64,000 bases of DNA, from positions 19,869 to 83,868 of the forward strand of contig NZ_JBQCYD010000004.1 in assembly GCF_052088025.1 (NCBI RefSeq), in the 5' to 3' direction. This document shows positions 45,676 through 55,627 of this stretch, piece by piece. The position numbers and the translations under genes were made by a program. Position 1 is the first letter of the stretch; every line of letters begins with the position of its first letter. Origin of the DNA: Anaeromonas sp052088025. Its GTDB lineage: Bacteria; Bacillota; Clostridia; Tissierellales; SIT17. The notes under the pieces were generated by a model, which had not been told where the DNA came from, searched no databases, and saw only the letters and a program-made list of their open reading frames with translations.

Positions 45676-45702
45676 ATTAAAGAGGGTTAACCCCTCTTTA
45701 AT
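45676..45702 (-). terminator. Terminator after ppsR
   Basis: ATTAAAGAGGG pairs with CCCTCTTTAAT around a 5-base loop, directly after the ppsR stop. Confidence 0.75.
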
Positions 45703-45708
45703 ATTATT

Positions 45709-46521
45709 TTAATTATTGTTTTCTCTTAGTATTTCTAATATCAAGCCTGCTGTTTCTTCTACTGCTTTATTTGATACATCTATAGTTTTACATCCCAAAT
45801 CTTCCATAAGTTCATCTGCATATTCTATTTCCCTAAGAATTCTATCCATACTAGCATAACTTGCAGTATTGCTAAGTCCTAATGCTTTTAATCTCTCTTG
45901 TCTTATTTCATTAAGTTTGATGGGATTTGCTGTTAAACCTATTATTTTTTTAGGATCAATTTCATATAATTCTTTTGGAGCTTTTACTTCTGGTAAAAGT
46001 GGTATATTTGCTACTTTCATATTTTTATGAGCTAAATACATGCTTAAAGGAGTTTTAGAGGTTCTAGATACTCCTATCAAAACTATATCTGCTCTTTTTA
46101 TACCTCTAGCATCTTTTCCATCATCATATTTCACTGCAAATTCTACAGCTGCTACTTTTTGAAAATAATTTTCATCTAATTTTCTAATCAATCCTGGTTC
46201 TCTCTTTGGTTTTATATGAAATGATTTTTCTATAGCATTTAATATAGGCTCCATTATATCCACTGCTTTTATATTATATTCTTTAGATTTTTCCATCAAG
46301 AAATTTCTAAGTTCTTCTACTACTATAGTAAATAATATTATACTTTTTTCTTGCTTTGCTTCTTCTAAAATTTCTTCTATTTGTGCTTTGTCGGTTATAT
46401 ATGGAAATCTTCTCATTTCAAAGTTATTAGAATCAAATTGACTCATTACAGCTTCTGCCACTTCTTCTGCTGTTTCACCTATAGAGTCAGATAATACATA
46501 TGTTACCATTGATTTACCCAT
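45709..46521 (-). CDS. ppsR: Pyruvate phosphate dikinase regulatory protein
   Basis: A 270-residue DUF299 bifunctional kinase/phosphorylase that switches pyruvate phosphate dikinase (or PEP synthase) off with ADP and on with phosphate. It has the family start VLSDSIGETAE and the P-loop-like GVSRTSKTPLSMYLA (about 150). It is adjacent to the CcpN-like regulator, a pairing seen widely in Firmicutes. Confidence 0.94.
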   Translation of the reverse strand: MGKSMVTYVLSDSIGETAEEVAEAVMSQFDSNNFEMRRFPYITDKAQIEEILEEAKQEKSIILFTIVVEELRNFLMEKSKEYNIKAVDIMEPILNAIEKSFHIKPKREPGLIRKLDENYFQKVAAVEFAVKYDDGKDARGIKRADIVLIGVSRTSKTPLSMYLAHKNMKVANIPLLPEVKAPKELYEIDPKKIIGLTANPIKLNEIRQERLKALGLSNTASYASMDRILREIEYADELMEDLGCKTIDVSNKAVEETAGLILEILRENNN

Positions 46522-46533
46522 GTAATCCCACCT

Positions 46534-47178
46534 TTAATTTTCCATACCTAAATCTACAAACAATTTAGTTATATTAGTTTTTGATATTTTACCTGTGACT
46601 TTAAGTTTGTAATCACCAGAATCATCTTTTTCTTTTTCTACTATGGGAAGACTATCCACTTCATGATCTATTATTTTAATAGCTGCTTGAAGTACAGATT
46701 CATTTTCTTCTAAAAAAACTATATTAGGCATTCTACTCATTATTATAGCTACTGGAACTTTTTCTATGTCAATACCACCAATTGCAGATTTAAGTAGGTC
46801 TTTTCTGGATATAATACCAGCGAAAAATCCATTTGAGGTCACAAATATACTTCCTACATCATCTATAAAAAGGGTAACTATTGCATCATATACTGATGTG
46901 GATTCATCTATTATAGTTGGTAGAGATTTGATCTCTCCTACCTTTATAGATTCTATTTTATCTCTAAATATATTTATATCAGATTTCCCTGAATAAAAAT
47001 ATCCTACCTTAGGTCTTGCATCAAGTATACCACTCATAGTAAGAATAGATAAATCGGGTCTTAATGTAGCTCTAGTTAATTTAAGTCTTTTAGCTATAGC
47101 TTCACTAGTGATAGGTTCATTTTCTCTTACAATTTCTATTATAATTTCTTGTCTTTCTGAAAGTTTTATACCTCTCAC
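46534..47178 (-). CDS. ccpN: CcpN-family transcriptional repressor with CBS pair
   Basis: An N-terminal winged helix (RQEIIIEIVRENEPITSEAIAKRL) and two CBS domains (about 75-190) match CcpN. In Bacillus CcpN represses gluconeogenic genes and senses nucleotides. I place the start at a GTG (47178), where homology begins; the frame extends upstream into glyS without a better site. It is the first gene of a ccpN-ppsR pair. Confidence 0.88.
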   Translation of the reverse strand: MRGIKLSERQEIIIEIVRENEPITSEAIAKRLKLTRATLRPDLSILTMSGILDARPKVGYFYSGKSDINIFRDKIESIKVGEIKSLPTIIDESTSVYDAIVTLFIDDVGSIFVTSNGFFAGIISRKDLLKSAIGGIDIEKVPVAIIMSRMPNIVFLEENESVLQAAIKIIDHEVDSLPIVEKEKDDSGDYKLKVTGKISKTNITKLFVDLGMEN

Positions 47179-47194
47179 CTCTTTTAATTCTGTT

Positions 47195-49270
47195 TTATTC
47201 TTTTGAAATTTTTGATAAGTCACAAACTTCAAGCATCATTTTTGATATGCTTTTGATTAGTGCTAATCTATTTCTTTTTAAATCTTCATCATCTACCATA
47301 ACCATTACATTTTCAAAAAACTCATCTATTGGTTTTCTTAAATCAGTTATTTTTTCTATAGCTATATTATATTTATTCTTTCCTATGTTTTCATGAACAT
47401 CTTCTTTTATTTCTATATATTTTTCATATAATTCTTTTTCATTTTCTTCCTTTAGAAGTTCTTTTGAAACTTCATCAGTGTCTGCTTTTTCTGCTATATT
47501 TGAAATTCTATTAAAGGCAATTAATATCGCTTCTATATCTTCATTTTTAATCCACTCATCTAATTGTTCTACTCTAATTTGAATATCAGTTATATTGTCA
47601 TTTCCTGTACTTAATACAGCATCAATTATGTCATATCTAATGCCCTTATCAATGAACATGTTTTTAATTCTATTATTAAAGAACTCTATTACTTGGTCTT
47701 TTATTTTTTCAAAATCAAAATAAAGTTCATTTTCTATATATATTCTAAGAGAATCTGATATAGCTTGATTTAATGATAAATCTAAGTTTTTATCAAGTAT
47801 TATATTTACTATCCCTAGAGCCTGTCTTCTGAATCCATAAGGATCTTGACTTCCTGAAGGTTTATTTTCTATAGCAAAACCACCACAAATACTATCTAAT
47901 TTATCTGATATGCTGATTATTGCTCCAGCAGTCGTAGTTGGTAGATTATCTCCTGAATATCTTGGTAAATAATGCTCGTATATAGCAAGGCTTACTACTT
48001 CATTTTCACCTTCTATTTTTGCATATTCTCTTCCTATGACACCTTGAAGTTCTGTAAATTCATTTACCATTTTCGTAACTAAGTCAGCTTTTGAAAGTAA
48101 GCTTGCTCTGTCTATATTGCTTTCAGTTTCTTCTCCTAAATCTAAATCTTTTGCTATATCTATTGCTAGTTCATTTATTCTTTTTGTCTTATCATATATT
48201 GTACCTAATTTTGCTTGATAAACTATCGATTTCAAACTTTCTACATAATCTTCAAGTGGTATTTTTAAATCTTCATTATAAAAGAATTTTGCATCTTCAA
48301 GTCTTGCACCTAAAACTTTTTCATTTCCCTTTATTACTGTATCTATATACTCAGAATTACCATTTCTTACTGCAATAAAATATGGCAAGAGATTGTTTTT
48401 ATCATCTACTACAGGAAAATACCTCTGATGTTCTTTCATAGGCGTAATTATAACTTCTTTAGGCATTTTTAAATATTCTTCTTTTATCCTACCTCTAAAA
48501 GGTGTTGGATACTCCACTATATATGTGAGCTCTTCTAATAATTCATCATCTTCTAATAAATTTCCACCTTTTTCTTTGGCAAGTTTTACGCATCCTATTT
48601 TGATGATTTCTTTTCTTTTTTCTTGATCTACTATTACATAATTTTCTTTTAACTTAGTAAAATATTCATCTACATCTTTTATTTCTATAGAGCTTGAACC
48701 TAAAAATCTATGACCTCTTGAAATATTAGATGACTTTATACCTTCTAAATCAAATTCTACTATTTCACTATCAAGTAGTGATATTAACCACCTTATAGGT
48801 CTTGCAAATTTTATGTTTTTTCCTCCCCATTTCATTGGTTTTGGAAAATTAATGCTCTTTATAAATTCACCCATATTTTCTTTTAATATATTTTTTGTCT
48901 CTTTTCCCTTTACATGTTTATTTGCAAAAACATATTCTTCACCATTAAATTCATCTATAAATATATCATCTATTTCTACACCTTGACCCCTAGCAAAACC
49001 TAAAAGTGCTTTAGAAGGATTGTTTTCAGCATCATATGCAATTTTTTCAGACGGACCTTTTACTGTTTCATGAAGGTCTAATTGCAAGTCACTTATATTT
49101 TCTATTAAAACCACAAGTCTTCTTGGTGTTCCATAAGTATCTATTTTTTCATAATCTATTCTATTTTCATCTAATAATTCTTTCATATTTTCTTTCATCT
49201 GTATAAGTGTATTTTTCATAAATCTATATGGTATTTCTTCTGTTCCTATTTCTAAAAGATATTTTCTCAT
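47195..49270 (-). CDS. glyS: Glycyl-tRNA synthetase beta chain
   Basis: A 691-residue beta subunit of the tetrameric bacterial GlyRS. It starts YLLEIGTEEIPYRFM and has KYPKPMKW-like FPKPMKWGGKNIKFARPIRW, MKEHQRYFPV and the C-terminal DALR-like region. It pairs with the alpha chain encoded directly upstream with no gap. Controlled by the T-box ahead of glyQ. Confidence 0.97.
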   Translation of the reverse strand: MRKYLLEIGTEEIPYRFMKNTLIQMKENMKELLDENRIDYEKIDTYGTPRRLVVLIENISDLQLDLHETVKGPSEKIAYDAENNPSKALLGFARGQGVEIDDIFIDEFNGEEYVFANKHVKGKETKNILKENMGEFIKSINFPKPMKWGGKNIKFARPIRWLISLLDSEIVEFDLEGIKSSNISRGHRFLGSSSIEIKDVDEYFTKLKENYVIVDQEKRKEIIKIGCVKLAKEKGGNLLEDDELLEELTYIVEYPTPFRGRIKEEYLKMPKEVIITPMKEHQRYFPVVDDKNNLLPYFIAVRNGNSEYIDTVIKGNEKVLGARLEDAKFFYNEDLKIPLEDYVESLKSIVYQAKLGTIYDKTKRINELAIDIAKDLDLGEETESNIDRASLLSKADLVTKMVNEFTELQGVIGREYAKIEGENEVVSLAIYEHYLPRYSGDNLPTTTAGAIISISDKLDSICGGFAIENKPSGSQDPYGFRRQALGIVNIILDKNLDLSLNQAISDSLRIYIENELYFDFEKIKDQVIEFFNNRIKNMFIDKGIRYDIIDAVLSTGNDNITDIQIRVEQLDEWIKNEDIEAILIAFNRISNIAEKADTDEVSKELLKEENEKELYEKYIEIKEDVHENIGKNKYNIAIEKITDLRKPIDEFFENVMVMVDDEDLKRNRLALIKSISKMMLEVCDLSKISKE

Positions 49271-50146
49271 TTATTTTCCCTCCTTTAGCAATGGATATCC
49301 TAATGCTTCTCTTTTTTCAATAAATTTAGAAGCTATTAGTCTTGCTAAATTTCTTACCTTGGATATATATCCTGTTCTTTCAGTTACAGAAATTGCCCCT
49401 CTTGCATCTAAAATATTAAATACATGAGAACATTTAAGTACATAATCATAGGCTGGATATACTAGTCCTTCTTCTATTAATCTTGATGCTTCTTTTTCAT
49501 ATACTGAAAATAAATCAAATAACATTTCTTTTTTTGCTTTTTCAAAACTATAAACAGAATGTTCAAATTCAGCTTGTTTAAATATTTCACCATATTTTAT
49601 ATCTTTTGTCCAATTAATATCAAATATATTATCTACATCTTGTAGATACATTGCAATTCGCTCTAGTCCATATGTTAATTCTGACGATTCAAGTTCACAG
49701 TTTATTCCTCCAACTTGTTGGAAATATGTAAATTGAGTTATTTCCATTCCATCAAGCCATACTTCCCAACCAAGCCCCCATGCTCCAAGTGTAGGTGCTT
49801 CCCAATTGTCTTCTACAAATCTAATGTCGTGCTTTAAAGGATCTATTCCTATAGCCTTTAAACTATCTAAATATAATTCTTGTATATCTTCTGGAGAAGG
49901 TTTTATGATTACTTGCAATTGATGATGTTGATATACTCTATTTGGATTTTCTCCATATCTAGCATCAGCTGGTCTCCTTGAAGGTTCTACATATACTACC
50001 TTCCAAGGTTCAGGTCCAAGTGCTCTTAGAAATGTATTAGGGTTCATAGTTCCAGCACCCTTTTCCACATCATAAGCCTGCATTATAATGCATCCTTTTT
50101 CACCCCAATATTGTTGTAATTTTAGCATAAGGTCTTGTAAATACAA
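49271..50146 (-). CDS. glyQ: Glycyl-tRNA synthetase alpha chain
   Basis: A 291-residue alpha subunit with CIIMQAYDVEKGAGTMNP, RPADARYGENPNR and LGWEVWLDGMEITQFTYFQQ, the aminoacylation core. The start is a TTG at 50146, giving LYLQDLMLKLQQYW as the N-terminus. An AGGAGG lies 7 bases upstream, and the expected family length is about 290. A longer frame continues into the T-box leader and is not translated. Confidence 0.96.
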   Translation of the reverse strand: MYLQDLMLKLQQYWGEKGCIIMQAYDVEKGAGTMNPNTFLRALGPEPWKVVYVEPSRRPADARYGENPNRVYQHHQLQVIIKPSPEDIQELYLDSLKAIGIDPLKHDIRFVEDNWEAPTLGAWGLGWEVWLDGMEITQFTYFQQVGGINCELESSELTYGLERIAMYLQDVDNIFDINWTKDIKYGEIFKQAEFEHSVYSFEKAKKEMLFDLFSVYEKEASRLIEEGLVYPAYDYVLKCSHVFNILDARGAISVTERTGYISKVRNLARLIASKFIEKREALGYPLLKEGK

Positions 50147-50162
50147 TTTAACTCCTCCTCTT

Positions 50163-50377
50163 TTATCTTTTGGGACAATAAAAAACCCTTCATCCCTATA
50201 TAGGGACGAAAGGTTACTTCCGCGGTTCCACCCTATTTGGTACAAATTGTACCCACTTTGAATATTGCTCAAAAGTGCCTTCAATTAAAATATTATTTCA
50301 GGCTCTCACCTTTCCTGAATCGCTTTGATAATAATCCTTTAATCTACTATTCTTCATCTTAGCAAAAAGTGTTATAT
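50163..50377 (-). promoter_or_regulatory. Glycine T-box riboswitch
   Basis: On the minus strand the leader has the T-box core GGTGGAACCGCGG (about 50220-50233). A specifier-like GGC glycine codon lies in GAAGGCAC near 50277-50279, and the leader ends in an intrinsic terminator. Uncharged tRNA-Gly would stabilise the antiterminator and allow glyQS transcription. Its position before glyQS fits the standard arrangement. Confidence 0.93.
50180..50214 (-). terminator. T-box terminator hairpin
   Basis: AACCTTTCGTCCCTA pairs with TAGGGATGAAGGGTT, followed by a T-run on the minus strand. This is the off-state of the glycine T-box. Confidence 0.88.
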
Positions 50378-50383
50378 TATAAT

Positions 50384-50412
50384 AATTTAGCAGAAATCTA
50401 TTCTATTGTCAA
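50384..50412 (-). promoter_or_regulatory. Sigma-A promoter of the glyQS T-box leader
   Basis: TTGACA, a 17-base spacer and TAAATT; the leader would begin near 50377. Confidence 0.65.
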
Positions 50413-50431
50413 GATAAGACCATTATTATAC

Positions 50432-50926
50432 TTATTCTGTATAATCTTCATCATCTTCTCTTGTATTATCATACTGTGTATTACTTTTATTTTTCTTATC
50501 TTTTCCCATGAATTTATTCATAGTATCACCTGCAAGTTTATTTAAACTAACAACTTCTCCATCTTCTTTTACTATTTTTATAGTTGTTTTAGATATCATA
50601 GCTGCTGCTACACCAAGTGCTGATAATTGTGGAGCTAGTACTGCTCCTATTGCTCCTGCTGTGACAGGGATATTCATGATTATATCTCCATCTTTTTCTA
50701 GTATTATTTTTGTTATATTACCCTTTTTAATAGTATCTTTTAATGTAGATATTATTTCTTCGCTCTTTCTATTGAAGCTAAACCCTTCACCTTCTTCACT
50801 AGATTCAATATCAACAAGTGCTTCTAATACATCACCATCATTTCTTTCTAGTGCTTCTTTTGCTTCTTTATAGCTCACTCCTGTACGTTCTCTTATAGTA
50901 TCAATTTTTTCTAAACTTATATCCAT
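50432..50926 (-). CDS. DUF4342 protein with UBA/TS-N-like domain
   Basis: A 164-residue protein. The N-terminal UBA/EF-Ts-like domain (IDTIRERTGVSYKEAKEALERNDGD region, about 6-40) is followed by a DUF4342 domain with a hydrophobic segment (about 90-115). It ends in an acidic tail. The ATG at 50926 fits GGAGG with proper spacing. The role is unknown; the gene commonly lies between recO and glyQ in Clostridia. Confidence 0.82.
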   Translation of the reverse strand: MDISLEKIDTIRERTGVSYKEAKEALERNDGDVLEALVDIESSEEGEGFSFNRKSEEIISTLKDTIKKGNITKIILEKDGDIIMNIPVTAGAIGAVLAPQLSALGVAAAMISKTTIKIVKEDGEVVSLNKLAGDTMNKFMGKDKKNKSNTQYDNTREDDEDYTE

Positions 50927-50948
50927 TTTTTGCACCTCCGTATTATTT

Positions 50949-51695
50949 TCAAATATTTTTTAATGAATCTATAAAATTTAAAGATTTAAAGCTAGTCTTA
51001 TCTAAATGCTTTAAAATAAAATTCACCATTATATTTTCTATATTTTTCAAAATATTTTCATCAATGTCCACCTTTAATATTTCATCAAATGAAGTAAATA
51101 ACATAAATCTCATTATATTTAATGTTTCTATATTTAAGGGTTTTGAAAACCTATCTATACTTTTACATTTTTCACATAATACCCCACTATTTGATATACT
51201 AAACTTAAAATTAGAATTTAATTCATTATGGCAGTTGACACAATCTATTAGATGGGGCCTATATCCTAAATATGAAATAAATTTAAGCTCAAATGCCCTA
51301 GTTATTAATTCATATTTTTCTTCTTTTAATATTATGTCTAATGTCTTTAATAAAAGCCCAAATATTTTTGTATTTACTTCTTCTTCAATTAATCCAGCAC
51401 TAGTAAGTTCTATGATATATGAAGCATATGATAATTTATTTAAATCATCTCTTAAGGGATAGTAGGAGTTTATTATTTCAGATTGATTTAAATTATATAA
51501 ATTTCTACCTTTATAAACTACAAAATCACTTAAAGAAAACACTTGTGTTGATGCCATATTTTTACTTCTAGGTTTTCTTACCCCATTTGCTATTGCTTGA
51601 ATCTTGCCACGTTCTTTAGTGAATATAGTAAGTATTTTATCTGAATCCTTGAAGTTTATTGATTTTAAAATTATCCCTTGAACTTTCAATAACAT
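50949..51695 (-). CDS. recO: DNA repair protein RecO
   Basis: A 248-residue RecO. The N-terminal OB fold (GIILKSINFKDSDKILTIFTKERGKI, in two pieces) is followed by a helical domain with a zinc site formed by CVNCHNEL and CEKCKS. It helps load RecA on gapped DNA. It is downstream of era and the YqzL-like gene, as in Bacillus. Confidence 0.94.
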   Translation of the reverse strand: MLLKVQGIILKSINFKDSDKILTIFTKERGKIQAIANGVRKPRSKNMASTQVFSLSDFVVYKGRNLYNLNQSEIINSYYPLRDDLNKLSYASYIIELTSAGLIEEEVNTKIFGLLLKTLDIILKEEKYELITRAFELKFISYLGYRPHLIDCVNCHNELNSNFKFSISNSGVLCEKCKSIDRFSKPLNIETLNIMRFMLFTSFDEILKVDIDENILKNIENIMVNFILKHLDKTSFKSLNFIDSLKNI

Positions 51696-51721
51696 CTTTT
51701 GCACCTGCTTTTATTATACTT

Positions 51722-51874
51722 CTAACTTAATTTATTTTCTTGTGTATCATCTTCTAAGGTTAAATTTTCTTCTTCAAAATCTTCATCATTATTTTCATTA
51801 TTTGTTTTACAATATAAATATGCATCTATCTTTCCTGTTGCTTCAAATATTTTCCACATTTCATCCTTTAACAT
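51722..51874 (-). CDS. YqzL-like small protein
   Basis: A 50-residue frame starting MLKDEMWKIFEATGKIDAYL, the YqzL pattern, with GGGGAGG before the ATG. It lies between era and recO, where yqzL sits in Bacillus. The C-terminal half is a very acidic tail (many E, D and N) that Bacillus YqzL does not have. The function is unknown. Confidence 0.8.
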   Translation of the reverse strand: MLKDEMWKIFEATGKIDAYLYCKTNNENNDEDFEEENLTLEDDTQENKLS

Positions 51875-51967
51875 TGTAATCCTCCCCATATTTCAGTATG
51901 AGTTTAGTTTGTGGATATAATAAAAGATTATACAATGTAAAAAGTGTAAATAATATGAAGTTTTTAC

Positions 51968-52867
51968 TTATCTTTTGTATCCCATTCTCTTAACTAAATT
52001 TTCCTTTTCACGCCAATTTTTATTGACCTTTACCCACAATTGAAGATTTACTTTTATATCTAAAAATCTTTCTATATCTTCTCTTGCACTTTTACCTATT
52101 CCTTTTAATTTTCTACCATCCTTACCTATTATTATACCCTTATGTGAGTCTTTTTCACAATAAATAGTAGAATGTATATCAATTATATCTTTATCTTTTC
52201 TTTCTTTCATCATAGTTGTTTCTACAGCTATACCATGAGGTATCTCTTGATCTAAATATTTAAGAGTTTTTTCCCTTACTATTTCTGCAACTATTATTCT
52301 CTCTTGTTGGTCTGTTATCATATCTTCTGGATAATACTTAGGACCTTCAGGAAGTAAGCTTTCTATTGATTCTAGTAAGGTATCAACATTTCTACCTCTT
52401 TGTGCAGAAATAGGAACTATAAATTTAAAGTCATGTCTTTTTTTAAATTTATCAACTAATTTACTTATATTTTCATTAGATAATTTATCTATTTTATTTA
52501 TTACAAGTATCTTTGGAATGTTTATTCCTTCAAGTCTTTGTAATATCTTGCTATCTCCTGGTCCTATTTCCATACTATCATCTATAACCCACACAAGTAC
52601 GTCCATATCTGCAAGAGCAAGTGATACTTCCTTATTCATAAATTCTCCTAATTTATTTTTAGGTTTATGAATTCCTGGAGTATCTACAAATATCATTTGA
52701 CTATTTTCTGTAGTATGTATAAATTGTATCTTATTTCTTGTAGTTTGAGGTTTATCTGATATTATAGATATTTTTTCTCCTATTATATGATTTAATAGTG
52801 TTGATTTACCTACATTTGGTCTTCCTATTATTGTTATAAATCCTGATTTAAAATTCAATTTTATCAT
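51968..52867 (-). CDS. era: GTPase Era
   Basis: A 299-residue protein: P-loop GRPNVGKST, switch region TTRNKIQFIHT, DTPGIHKPK and NKID. The C-terminal KH domain has GIIIGKDGRKLKGIG. It assists 16S rRNA 3'-end maturation and 30S assembly. Its start overlaps the cdd stop by about 20 bases. Confidence 0.97.
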   Translation of the reverse strand: MIKLNFKSGFITIIGRPNVGKSTLLNHIIGEKISIISDKPQTTRNKIQFIHTTENSQMIFVDTPGIHKPKNKLGEFMNKEVSLALADMDVLVWVIDDSMEIGPGDSKILQRLEGINIPKILVINKIDKLSNENISKLVDKFKKRHDFKFIVPISAQRGRNVDTLLESIESLLPEGPKYYPEDMITDQQERIIVAEIVREKTLKYLDQEIPHGIAVETTMMKERKDKDIIDIHSTIYCEKDSHKGIIIGKDGRKLKGIGKSAREDIERFLDIKVNLQLWVKVNKNWREKENLVKRMGYKR

Positions 52868-53270
52868 CCTTTAATTTGTTTTGTATTAAATCCTCTGGCC
52901 CAAAGCTATGAGGTAATAATTCTTCTAATGTAAATTCTTTATATTCATTTTCATTTTTAACTATATAGATTTTAAGTTTGGGTGAAAATTCTCTCATGAC
53001 CTGTCTACATACTCCACAAGGAAAAGTATATCCTGAATCACTTGTTACTGCAATTGCTGTGAAGTTTTTATCTCCTTCTGATACTGCTTTAAATATTGCT
53101 GTTCTTTCTGCACAATTAGTAGGACTATAACTTGCCGATTCTATATTGCACCCTTTATATATTTTACCATCATCAGTTAAAAGTGCTGCTCCTACTCTAA
53201 ACTTAGAATAAGGAACATAAGCCATCTCTTTTGCTTCTATTGCTTTTTTTACAAGTTCTTCTACATTCAT
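52848..53270 (-). CDS. cdd: Cytidine deaminase
   Basis: A 140-residue tetrameric-type cytidine deaminase. Zinc ligands and the catalytic Glu are in NCAERTAIF and PCGVCRQ. It converts cytidine and deoxycytidine to uridine forms for pyrimidine salvage. It overlaps era, as often seen in Firmicutes. Confidence 0.96.
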   Translation of the reverse strand: MNVEELVKKAIEAKEMAYVPYSKFRVGAALLTDDGKIYKGCNIESASYSPTNCAERTAIFKAVSEGDKNFTAIAVTSDSGYTFPCGVCRQVMREFSPKLKIYIVKNENEYKEFTLEELLPHSFGPEDLIQNKLKDDKIEF

Positions 53271-53285
53271 TTAATCCACCGCCTA

Positions 53286-54329
53286 TTAGAATATTTTGAT
53301 ACTTGGATCTATAGGTGTTACTTGTATCCAAGTATTTCCTGGATTTAGTTTTATTTCATTTTGATCTTCATCAAAATATTTTGTCTTAGAATACTTATCT
53401 TCTTTTTCCCAATTTATATTTATATATTTACCCCTTGTGAAATATTTTCCAGATCCTTGACCAATTGTAGATATTTCAAGCCTTCCTTGATCATCTAGCA
53501 CACTAGTTTCTGCTTCTTGAACTATTATATTTGTAGCTGTTAAGTTTTTATTGTTACTTTCATCTATATGAGCTTCACCATCTTTATATCTAATATAGGC
53601 CTCTAATTCTTCGTCATATTTATATGAAGTTTGATTATATTTAGCATAGTTAATTTGTATTTCATTTGCTATTTGACCATCTAATTCTTCCTTTTTATCA
53701 TTAAAAGAGAATTTTTCATAATTAGCTTTTATGTTAAAGCCTTTTTCCTCTTCATATTTTCTTATATCGTTCATGTTGGTATATAAATTATGAGGAGCTT
53801 TTTTGCCTACCTTGTTGTTTCTATAAAATACATATCCACGTGCACTCATACAATCTACTTCATCTATTCCAAGGCTTACTATTTCCTCTTTTGCCTGAGG
53901 ACTTCCACCACAATGAACATATATAGAGTCATATTCAAGCAAGGCAGTTAAATAGTAGGGTCTTGCACTTCTAATTGGACCTATTACATCAGGACTGTTC
54001 TTTAAATATATAGCCATATATCTAGTAATATTTCCTTCAACTAAAAATTCATATGCTATCTCTGCCTCTCCAAGTCCTGCTTGCCATCTTGCATCTTTTT
54101 GATTATCAAACATTATAGCTACTGGTCTTTTATCACTTAAATCTTCTTTTACTTCCACTCCACTTAATGGAGATATGAAAGTGCTTTTACTTTCATTTTC
54201 TTTAGAATTATTATTTTCTTTAGAAATTTCATCTTTATTTTCTTCTGTTTTTGTTGACTCACCATCTTTGCTACACCCAATATTTATCAATGATAAAATA
54301 CATATCAAAATTAAAATCACTTTTTTCAA
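53286..54329 (-). CDS. DUF3048 (YerB-like) lipoprotein
   Basis: A 347-residue secreted protein with a lipoprotein signal (LSLINIGC), then a Ser/Glu/Asn-rich linker (about 22-50). The DUF3048 domain (RPVAIMFDNQKDARWQAGLGEAEI in two stretches, IGPIRSARPYY) fills the rest. It is anchored on the outer face of the membrane; the function is unknown. It is inserted between cdd and the CNNM-type gene. Confidence 0.9.
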   Translation of the reverse strand: MKKVILILICILSLINIGCSKDGESTKTEENKDEISKENNNSKENESKSTFISPLSGVEVKEDLSDKRPVAIMFDNQKDARWQAGLGEAEIAYEFLVEGNITRYMAIYLKNSPDVIGPIRSARPYYLTALLEYDSIYVHCGGSPQAKEEIVSLGIDEVDCMSARGYVFYRNNKVGKKAPHNLYTNMNDIRKYEEEKGFNIKANYEKFSFNDKKEELDGQIANEIQINYAKYNQTSYKYDEELEAYIRYKDGEAHIDESNNKNLTATNIIVQEAETSVLDDQGRLEISTIGQGSGKYFTRGKYININWEKEDKYSKTKYFDEDQNEIKLNPGNTWIQVTPIDPSIKIF

Positions 54330-54334
54330 CTAAA

Positions 54335-55606
54335 TCACCCCTGATTTTTAGTTATTTCTACTAATATTACTCTTCTATTTGTTACCTTTTTTACTATAAT
54401 AGATATTTTAGAATTTTCTAATTTATCACCCTTAATGGGTACTCTTCCAAGTGTATTAAATATATATCCACCTAATGAATCAAATTCTTCTTCTGGAAAA
54501 TCAGTTAAAAATATTTCATTTATATCTTCAAGAGAAACTTCAGCTTTTACATTGAAGGTGTTTTCATTTATTTTTTCTATTAAATCTATATCCACATCAT
54601 ATTCATCTAATATATCGCCTACTATTTCCTCTAAAATATCCTCTATTGTAACTAATCCTTCTGTCCCTCCATATTCATCTAAAACTATAGCCATATGCAC
54701 TTTGTTAAATTGTAATTCCCTTAAAAGTTTGTTTACTTTTTTAGTCTCTGGTACATAATATGCATTTCTCATTATATCTATTATTTTAGTTTCATTTATC
54801 TCTACATTTTTATATCCTATAAAAGGTAATACATCTTTGGCATAAAGTATTCCTACAATATTATCTATACTTTCTTTATATACAGGAATTCTAGAATGTC
54901 CAAATTTAGTTATCTTTTCTAGTGCATCTTCCATGCTATCATCTTCTGCAACTGCTATTATATCAATTCTAGGAACCATTACATCCCCTACATCAATATG
55001 ATCTATTTCAAAGATATTTTCTATCATTTCCTTTTCTTGTAGCTTTACTACACCTTCTTCTTCACCTACATCAACTAAAGATCTTATTTCTTCTTCTGTT
55101 ACAAATGGTCCTGTATGATTTATATCTCCACCCATTAATTTTATGAAAAATCCAGTGATAAAATTAAGTATTATAAGTACAGGTTTAAATATAAATGAAA
55201 GAACTACAAGTGGCCTTGCTATTAAGATAGATACTTTTTCAGGATTTTGTGCTGCATATGTTTTAGGTGTTATTTCACCAAATATCAATATAATAATAGT
55301 CATTATTGCTGTAGATATAAGTGTTGAGCTACTGCCTTTAAAAACTTCTACTGTTATTTCAGTAAGTATTGCTGTTGCTAATATATTTACTAGATTATTA
55401 CCTATCAAAATTGTAGATAACATCATATTTATTTGCTTTTTTATTCTTTCGAGTAACAAAGCTTTTTTTTCATTTGTTTCTCTTAATTTTCTTATTTTAG
55501 CAATTTTAAGAGTTGTGATTGCAGTTTCTGAGCTTGAAAATATTGCAGATAGTATTATAAGGATAAATAAAATACCTATCCGTATATATAAAAAATTTTC
55601 TTCCAA
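54335..55606 (-). CDS. CNNM/HlyC-CorC family membrane protein
   Basis: A 423-residue protein. The DUF21/CNNM membrane domain (about 5-190) has SSSETAITTLK. It is followed by two CBS domains (MVPRIDIIAV, then IVLDEYGGTEGLVTIEDILEEI in pieces) and a CorC_HlyC domain. Relatives export or sense Mg2+ or Co2+. The label hemolysin is historical. It lies six bases before the DUF3048 lipoprotein gene. Confidence 0.9.
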   Translation of the reverse strand: MEENFLYIRIGILFILIILSAIFSSSETAITTLKIAKIRKLRETNEKKALLLERIKKQINMMLSTILIGNNLVNILATAILTEITVEVFKGSSSTLISTAIMTIIILIFGEITPKTYAAQNPEKVSILIARPLVVLSFIFKPVLIILNFITGFFIKLMGGDINHTGPFVTEEEIRSLVDVGEEEGVVKLQEKEMIENIFEIDHIDVGDVMVPRIDIIAVAEDDSMEDALEKITKFGHSRIPVYKESIDNIVGILYAKDVLPFIGYKNVEINETKIIDIMRNAYYVPETKKVNKLLRELQFNKVHMAIVLDEYGGTEGLVTIEDILEEIVGDILDEYDVDIDLIEKINENTFNVKAEVSLEDINEIFLTDFPEEEFDSLGGYIFNTLGRVPIKGDKLENSKISIIVKKVTNRRVILVEITKNQG

Positions 55607-55627
55607 AATAAATCCCTCCAGAGACCT

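Noticed and set aside
49271..50284. glyQ starting 46 codons earlier at 50284
   Set aside because: That stretch is the T-box leader; the TTG at 50146 has an ideal ribosome site and gives the usual length.
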